From Helianthus annuus (taxonomy: Eukaryota > Streptophyta > Magnoliopsida > Asterales > Asteraceae), in assembly GCF_002127325.2 (NCBI RefSeq), contig NC_035447.2, positions 31,626,642 to 31,690,641 of the forward strand: a stretch of 64,000 nucleotides of DNA, given 5' to 3'. The translations under genes were made by a program, and so were the position numbers. The notes under the pieces are model-generated. The model did no database searches and had not been told where the DNA came from. It saw nothing but the letters and a program-made list of their open reading frames with translations. Positions 57,291 through 64,000 of the stretch are shown here, piece after piece (positions within the stretch are counted from its first letter, which is position 1; each line of letters opens with the position of its first letter).

Positions 57291-57711
57291 CCAAAAAAAA
57301 TAGAATCCACATAGAGGAGAATTTTGATCTTGCTTGATTTTACTAGAGTAGAAACCGGATAAACCATTTTAAGATCATAGTTGAGAATTGATTCAACTCT
57401 TGTTGTATTCTTATTTAACAGTAGAATTGAAGAAACAATCCAAGTTAGAATCATGTTTGAAAATCACAACAGTTACGGGTTCACAAGTTCTAACTAAAGT
57501 CTGAAATTTTGCTTTGAATTCTAGAAACCTTGAAGACTAGGTTTTAGAATAAACACTGTTTTTTTATTCTTTGTTCAACCAGACTTTAGAAAATTATGTC
57601 ACAAAAATTTCCCTATAGTTCTTGAAATATTTCTTTGTATGCATTCTCCTTTATAGTGTAAAAGTTTTTAGATTTATCTTAACCACGTTTTTTTTCCTAA
57701 ATTCAGAACCA
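57291..57711. pseudogene. CCCH-relic module 2, end
   Basis: Continues the sequence interrupted by element B and matches 31115-31540. It breaks off at about 57711, where R-module sequence starts abruptly. Confidence 0.7.
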
Positions 57712-60700
57712 TTCATGATTTATATATTCGTATGTATCGCTTATATTCACGTTGTCGGCCATAGGGGTCTCATAGTAGCACACATATCTAAAACTGTTGC
57801 ATAATATTTGTTACAAGTGGTCGTCTACAGTACACATACGCAAAACGGTGGGGTAGTGGGAATATATAATGTTAACCTAGGTCTATAAACTTGTAGTCAG
57901 CCAGGAATGTGATATTATGGCATGCATCGACACACTAATGACGTATGTTTTTAAGCATGTATCTCCTGGAAAACGACAATAGTAGACTTTTGAGTTATTT
58001 TTCGGCGAGGACCAATTTATGACGGCTATTTCACGAGAATTGTTGCTTAGTCTTCCAAGGTCTCATTTGTTTTAACAGGCATTACGCGAACCTCTTTTTT
58101 GTGGTCATAACTAGTTTGTTGGAATTGTTGCTCTTGGGATTTAATGTGTCCAGTTGGGTGGTTTACATGACCTCTCTTTTGGACTTGACATCTACATCTA
58201 TGTCCATGCTATGTGAAATTGGTTTTTACATGTTTTCATGGTTTCTCGTATGTTTAGAAGATAAAAAGATTTAAATTAATGATGAAATGCGGGGACATGG
58301 AATTAAATGTGCCTGGAATCAAATTGCATGGTTCTTTCTAGCTCTATTAATGATATTCAACTCACAACTTCATCCGGCCATACAAAGCTAGTAAATACCA
58401 ATGTGGACGTCAATGTGAGGCTTGCTCACTTGGTAGAGGCACATGCCTCTTAGAGGAGAGCTTCCAGGTTCAGTCCCTTGGAGGGGTGAATAATTTTGAA
58501 TTATTAGTTTACTAATGTTAGTAGCAAAATTCACATGTTAATACCAAGGATAAAATAATTTGTATGCTAATAGCAAAAAATAATAATAGAATATGTATAC
58601 TATTTCCAAAACAACTAGCAGCTAGAAATAGGAATCAAAATAGTAGTACCTTGTATTTGTGTAAATTGGAATGAAGGTAACATAATACAATTATCTCTAT
58701 GAATAATGTATATATTCTTGTTTATTAAACACCACAAATATTGTAGCCTTGATAATTGAGGATGATTTAAGTTTACTTCTGCCTTTTTCTATAGTGCCAA
58801 AATGTAAATTACTCACTGTGTCAACGGTAAATTATCTTTATTAAACACCACAAATTACTCCCTGTTTAAATTCTTGTTTACCCATTTTAAGCACCACAAA
58901 TGCTGTCGCATTGAATATGGAGGATGATTTTAAATGTCAATGTTACTTTTGCCCTTTTTAATTTATAGTCCTGTAATACGAAGTATTGATCTTATGCCAA
59001 CGGTGAATTCATGAAAAAAGCCTCAATTTTAGAATTCGCATTGGTAAATTGCTTTCACATTTCGTAAGGAAATAAAAACAGACTAGGAATTTATACAATT
59101 AATGTTTAGACAAAATCAAAACCGGTTTATAGAATTAAATATATGGAGTATCCATTGATTGTAATTGAACCTAAAACAATTTGATGGTAATTCGCTTTAT
59201 TTTATGCAAAGCGATGAAGTGTTTTGTCTTTGGCCAAAAACCTTTTCTCGTTGGTCAAGCTTTCGACGAAAAAGCGAAACATATTCTCTTACCTAAGCTT
59301 CTTCCCTGTGCATGAGCTCCTCCCATGGTAGATGGTTCAACCACGCACGGTTCCACGAAATGATTGAGAACTACGACGGGTTTGAAATGCATTTGGTTCT
59401 TTGTCTTCAATAAGTATTGCATGACCGAATAATTCAAGGAAGGCTGCACCGCAGGGAGGGTCCTTTAAAGTGGATGACTCGTTGGGCTGCCGGAGGGGGA
59501 CTTCTTTGACTTTTTTGAGAAAAAAAACTTGAATAACTTCGTTTTTCTTCTGAAGGAGTCTTCATTTAGGAGGGCTATGTCATTTACAAGCCCGTCATAT
59601 TTCACAACTACTCCCCTTACTACAGGGCCCTTACCTAGCCAATGCTTAAATCCAGCCCTCCCAAATTTTTCTAGTTCACCCCAACATTCCCCGCTTGTTC
59701 GACTGTTACTGAGCAGTTTTTGGATATCAAATGGACCTCCCCAAAAGGTAATTTTAATGTGGCCGATTTCCCTTATTTTGCAATTCGCTACAACGTACCG
59801 CTGCTCTAGCTAATTGGTAAACATAATAATAGTTACTTAAAGATAAACAATAAAGGCTTGTTTGTTTCCGGATTGTTTTTTTTTCTTTTTTTTTAAATGG
59901 GAAAAAGTTAGTCCAATCCTACGTTACACCAATTAACTAAATAGTTCACCTCTAAGACCATGTGTAGTGGTGAACAAACATAATGCCCCTATCATGGGGC
60001 ATTATCCGACACGTGGCATCCTAGTCAGCGTTAGGGCATTATAGCAAAAGTGGCGTAGTGGGGCATTATGCCAATAACCCCCATTCAATCATTTCACAAT
60101 TATTATTTTTTTTACTTTAAATACTTCATTAAATTAAAAAAAAATACAATACTAGAAATAAAAAAAATATCCGATTAAATTAAAAAAAAACAAAAAAAAC
60201 ACTAGTTTTCGTCTTCGCTTTCTTCACCCTCGCTAGTTGACATATCTCACCGCTAGTTGACAAGCACTCGTAACCGCCTCTTGCTCAAGCTCCTCATCGG
60301 TCGAACCATCGCCATCCACAAAATACTCGTTGTAGTAAAAATTTACCATGGATGAAGAACTAGGAGAATCCATCAAGTTTTTTATAAAATGGTTGTATTT
60401 TTTAGAGAGTTTTTGAGAGTTTTGGTTGAAAATGAATGAGTTTTGGTTGTGTTTATATATATATATATATAGGTAAAAGGTTTAAAAAAAAAATCAACTA
60501 GCCGTTACATAGCCGTTGATGTGTTGTGATTGGTTAATCAAACATGTGCAAGCGTTTTAATTAAAACGCCGGAAACAATTTTTTTTGAAAAAAAACGCCC
60601 CATAACGCCTACCGTAATGGTAGGCGGGGCGTTATCGGACGTTATTTTTGAATTTTTTTTTTTAAAAAAAACGCCCCACTACGGGCGGTCTAAGGGGTAA

Positions 60701-61515
60701 GTGGGCTAGTCACTTTGGCGTTTGTTTCAAGTGATAAGCTCGAACTTCTATTTAGAGCGAAAGGCCAACTAAATAAACCTTTTTTGTATTTTTTTTTTTT
60801 TACAAACCCTCAAATATTAGCATACACCATTAACTAAATTGTATAACTATCTGGTTCATCAAAAAAATACCGGGAACATGTTTTCGTTTATAAACTTAAA
60901 GAAGATTATATTTTGAAAACAAAATACTTACTATAGACGTACAGACAAGCCTACCTTTAAATAGAAGTGTTTTCAAAAGTGAAAAAACACATCGCTAATG
61001 TAACGCAAATCCTCATAAGTTATGTTAACATGATAATTGATAGCAAAATATAGGCATTTTCTTAAAATCTTTTTAACCCTCAAAATCAGAAAATTAAATT
61101 ACAATAGTAATATATTACCCACCTATTGTAGCGGGGTGTTAAAGCTTGTAAGGCCCAGTTTAAACTATTCGTACATCGTAAGATTTTATTTAAGAAAAGA
61201 ATGCATTAAATGGGATTATTGATGGTTTTCAAAATAGAAATAAAAGAAAGTTGGTAATGATCTTTCACTCGAGCTTAGTCTCACTATTCGAATGGGAAGT
61301 TGGTTCAAAAATTAAATCAATATAAAAATAAACGAGGAGTGAATGAACCAGCCGTGTTGGGAAGGGGGGGGGGTGTGAGAATCGGATATGCACCATAGGG
61401 ATAAGAAAGCGCCTCTTTTACCACCAGGGCAGAAACTGATACGTCTCTAAACTTCAATTCAAAAAAATATATATTATTAAAGATGGCGACGACAGTATTC
61501 ATACGTACCATCATT
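57712..61515. repeat. R module 3
   Basis: Colinear with 21380-24440, interrupted by one Harbinger element. It ends in a TA/GA microsatellite at 61520-61551. The short frames at 59255-59449 (minus) and 59529-59813 correspond to shifted frames in copy 1b, and no product is recognised. Confidence 0.8.
59956..60690 (-). mobile_element. Deleted Harbinger element, 735 bp, TSD TAA
   Basis: Ends GACCATGTGTAGTGG and (complement of the right end) GACCGCCCGTAGTGG, with TAA on both sides (59953-59955 and 60691-60693). The paralogous empty site is at about 23632. The minus strand (60375 downward) keeps the start of a transposase-like frame (MDSPSSSSMVNFYYNEYF, then acidic residues) before stops. It is thus an internal-deletion derivative rather than an unrelated MITE. 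Confidence 0.85.
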
Positions 61516-63947
61516 AACAATTATATATATATATATAGAGAGAGAGAGAGCCGCTAAAATGAAAACCACCTCCAGTTGTAAGAACCTCGAGAACCACTCT
61601 CAACCAATTAGATTATGCCAACAATAAGGTTATTTAGGTCTTTTACCCAAAATGTCAAATCCTCTTATCTCTCTTCATTTATAGTTCTTTCTCTCTCCTC
61701 TTTCATTATATATGTCAGTTTCATCTTCACTTCTATTCCATTTCTCTCTCTTTTTATTTCACCTGTAACAAAACAAAAAAGACTCTCACCTTTCTCTTAA
61801 AATCAAGATATGAAACCAGTGTGGTTTCAAAGGATCGAGAAAGAGGTTACGAAAACCCCTGGGTTTCTGATCACCGGTGACGGCGGACCTCCGACCGGTC
61901 ACACACAACCACACCCCTATCTCCTGTGACGGCGGCGCCCCCTCGTTTCTCCGGCGACGGTGATGCCAAACGTCCCCTCATGCCCACCCTTCTCCGCAAC
62001 CCACAACCACCCTCAAATCTCTCAGACCCATCTTCATCTCTCGATGGCTTTTTTTTGCGGCGGTGTGTCGGTGACGGTGGATGAAGGCGGAGGTGTGGGT
62101 CACCCACACCTGTGACGGCGATGGTGGGTAGATGGGCGGTGGGTGTTTCCGGCGGCGGTCACTACATCTCAAGTGGGTTTTACTTTTCTTGAGTTCTGGA
62201 TCTTTTTTGGATTAGGGTTTTTGTGGGGGTGATGTTGGTAAAGATTTGAATGAAGATATTACTGGAGGCATTTTGATAAGTCTGTGAATGGTATTTCTTT
62301 TGGGTTTTTTGTTGCTACTGCCATTTACTAGTTCATCAGATTCTTTTGTTCGAGCAAGTTGCATATTCGGTGGATTTTATCTGTTGATTTTTGATATGTG
62401 GGTTTGATATATGGGTCACGAACAAGAATCTGTTAAACTTTTTGGTGATTTTGCTTTTCTAGTCATTTTTTATGAACTATGCTTTTTCTAGTGATTTTTA
62501 TGAACTTTGTGGTCATGAACAAGAATCTGATGAATTTTTGCTTTCTAGTTATTTTTGAGGGTGTTTGTTTAGGGGTGGTGGCTACTGGTCGGACTTATTG
62601 GGTTGTTTGGGTGGTGGCTACTGGTCGGACTTATTGTGTTGTTTCTGTTGGAGCTATGGTATGTACAGCTTGTTTTGTTTTAATTATGTTTTTGTTGGGT
62701 TTTTCTTTGATTGTTTCTGTTGGATCGATGTCGGTGGTACCTGTACAGTTGTTTGTTTTGATTATGTTCACATGATGGGTCTGTACAGCGGTTGCCGATA
62801 GTGCCCGGTGGTGCCCCGTGGTGTCCGCTGGTGCCGGGGGTGCCCCGTTGTGCCGACTGAAACTTTTTTTCGCCGACATTTGATATTAACGATTGTTCTT
62901 CGCAGTGATGATGCAAAAAAAACGTATTTTTTTATGACGATGGCACGGCAAGGATGGTGGAGGGTAGGTTTTTGAACCCGCAACCCCACCTTGCAGCCTT
63001 TTAATTTATCGGAAAAAATCTGAGCCAAACCCTTTTTTTTCGAGATACACTTTTGTTTCTTTGGTGTTGTTGGTTTTTTATATTCTTTTCCCACGTCGAT
63101 GACGATAAAAATATATCTGAGACACCTACCGACTTTGCGATTTATGGGTGCGTTCGTCTTTGCGTAAACAAGTTTTCGTGTAAAAAAGTTTTTGTGGAAA
63201 AAAAGTTCAACCGTAAACTTTTACGTAAAACGTAAAAAGTTTACCGTAAAAGTTTTTGGTGAGGCTTTGATGGCGGCGGTAGTTCAGGTGGTGGTGGGTT
63301 TGTGGGGGTGGTGGGTTTCAAGTCGGCGATGGGCGGCGGCGGAGTTGTGGTGGTGGTGGGTTTCTAGTCGGCGATGAGCGGTGTTATGGTGGTGGTGGGT
63401 TTTGACGTCGACGGCAGTGAGGGGGTGAGCAATGACATTGATGGTGATGACGGCAGCTGGTAACCCCTCAGATCAAGACTCGTGGGTTTGGTGGTGGTGG
63501 AGAGGGTTTGAGCAATGACGTTGATGGTGATGACGGCAGCTGGCCGGCGCCGAAGCTGCACCGGCGACGACTGCAGTAGAGGTGAGTGTGTTTGGTTCAA
63601 GTTTGGCTTAGATTTCGTGCTCAGATTCTGATGTGGTTTGAGTTTTGGTTCGGGTTAGGTTCGGGTTCACTTCAGATTTTGTCGGGTTTTCGGCTCGGTT
63701 TCGGGTCTCGGTCAAAGTTGGTCAGCCGTGGATCGGGTGTGGTTCGACGGGTCAGATTGAATGTAAGTTTAAATCTTTTTTTTTATTTCTCTGTTAATAT
63801 AGTATTAAGTTACTTCAATTAGTTCTTACTTCTTACAGTTCTTTGCAATACCTTTCTTATTTGATCCTGATTATATGCATGTGTGTGTGTGTGAATGTGT
63901 AACATATTGTACAATCAAGAATCTTATTCTTTCTTTTTTGTTTGCAG
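61516..63947. other. Region upstream of the CBL exon
   Basis: A GA/TA microsatellite, then CT-rich and GC-rich sequence (61840-62150). Short duplications follow: 'ggtggtggctactggtcggacttatt' at about 62573 and 62609, and 'gagcaatgac' followed by 'ttgatggtgatgacggcagctgg' at about 63427 and 63511. GGT-rich pieces lie at 63280-63420. No upstream CBL exon is recognisable. It may be intron plus inserted repeats. Confidence 0.45.
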
Positions 63948-64000
63948 TTTCCTTTCAGCTTTATGACCTCAAGCAGCAAGGTTTCATAGAGAGGCAAGAG
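63948..64000 (+). CDS. Calcineurin B-like (CBL) calcium sensor, partial exon
   Basis: After a pyrimidine-rich tract and TTTGCAG (63941-63947), the frame reads SFQLYDLKQQGFIERQE to the window edge. This is the highly conserved stretch of plant CBL proteins, in the CBL2/CBL3-like form as I recall it, leading into an EF-hand. CBL proteins bind Ca2+ through four EF-hands and recruit CIPK kinases. Only 53 bases are present. The splice acceptor and clean frame favour a real exon, but a captured fragment cannot be excluded because no 5' exons were found upstream in the window. Confidence 0.75.

Noticed and set aside
61871..62172. Arg/Gly/Pro-rich minus-strand frames
   Set aside because: GC-rich leader-like sequence. 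The frames overlap in two registers and carry no domain.

Overview
This is a nuclear plant sequence, almost entirely transposable-element derived, AT-rich and with very few host genes. The element families (Tat-type Gypsy with an antisense gene, gag-only Copia-like elements, PIF/Harbinger, Helitron-like ends, a tRNA-type SINE) and the plant gene pieces (CCCH zinc-finger, auxin response factor, calcineurin B-like) point to a dicot. The gag style looks to me like Asteraceae, but that is inference and no database was searched.

Layout. 1-3120: 3' part of a Tat-like Gypsy element with a spliced antisense gene and a probable 3' LTR. 3362-21162: complete Tat-type Gypsy element with 617-bp LTRs, target-site duplication (TSD) ATAGA and one intact 1868-codon gag-pol ORF. 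Its antisense gene is split by a younger gag-only Copia-like element ('A', 12467-19980, TSD CTCAA). 3121-3361 and 21163-24460: copies of a low-copy repeat ('R module'). 24468-25727: a fold-back MITE and two Helitron-like 3' ends. 26427-29163: the best host gene, a four-exon CCCH zinc-finger gene. 29164-32450: several decayed copies of that gene's 3' half. 33235-34740: CACTA-type remnants. 35640-46088: a second R module opened by a Harbinger MITE, a truncated gag-only element flanked by a 292-bp duplication, a nested Helitron/Harbinger/MULE-MITE stack (39608-45499) and a SINE. 46089-47284: an auxin response factor gene fragment. 47285-57711: a second CCCH-relic module carrying the second complete gag-only element ('B', 48557-57285, TSD GAAAC). 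57712-61515: a third R module with a 735-bp Harbinger element. 63948-64000: the start of a calcineurin B-like exon that runs off the window.

How it fits together. The chromosome segment was built by local duplication of R and CCCH modules, then repeatedly invaded. Many insertions can be checked inside the window, because a paralogous empty site is present (Gypsy, element B, Harbinger 59956-60690, the R2 insertions). LTR comparison gives an order: Gypsy (5 differences in 617 bp), element A inside it (1 in 627 bp), element B (no substitutions seen, only a GT-repeat length change). The most notable system is the gag-only family: long open gag, no pol, a tRNA-iMet primer site, a conserved 2.6-kb non-coding 3' region, and dense arrays of a CGAARGAT motif in both LTR and leader.
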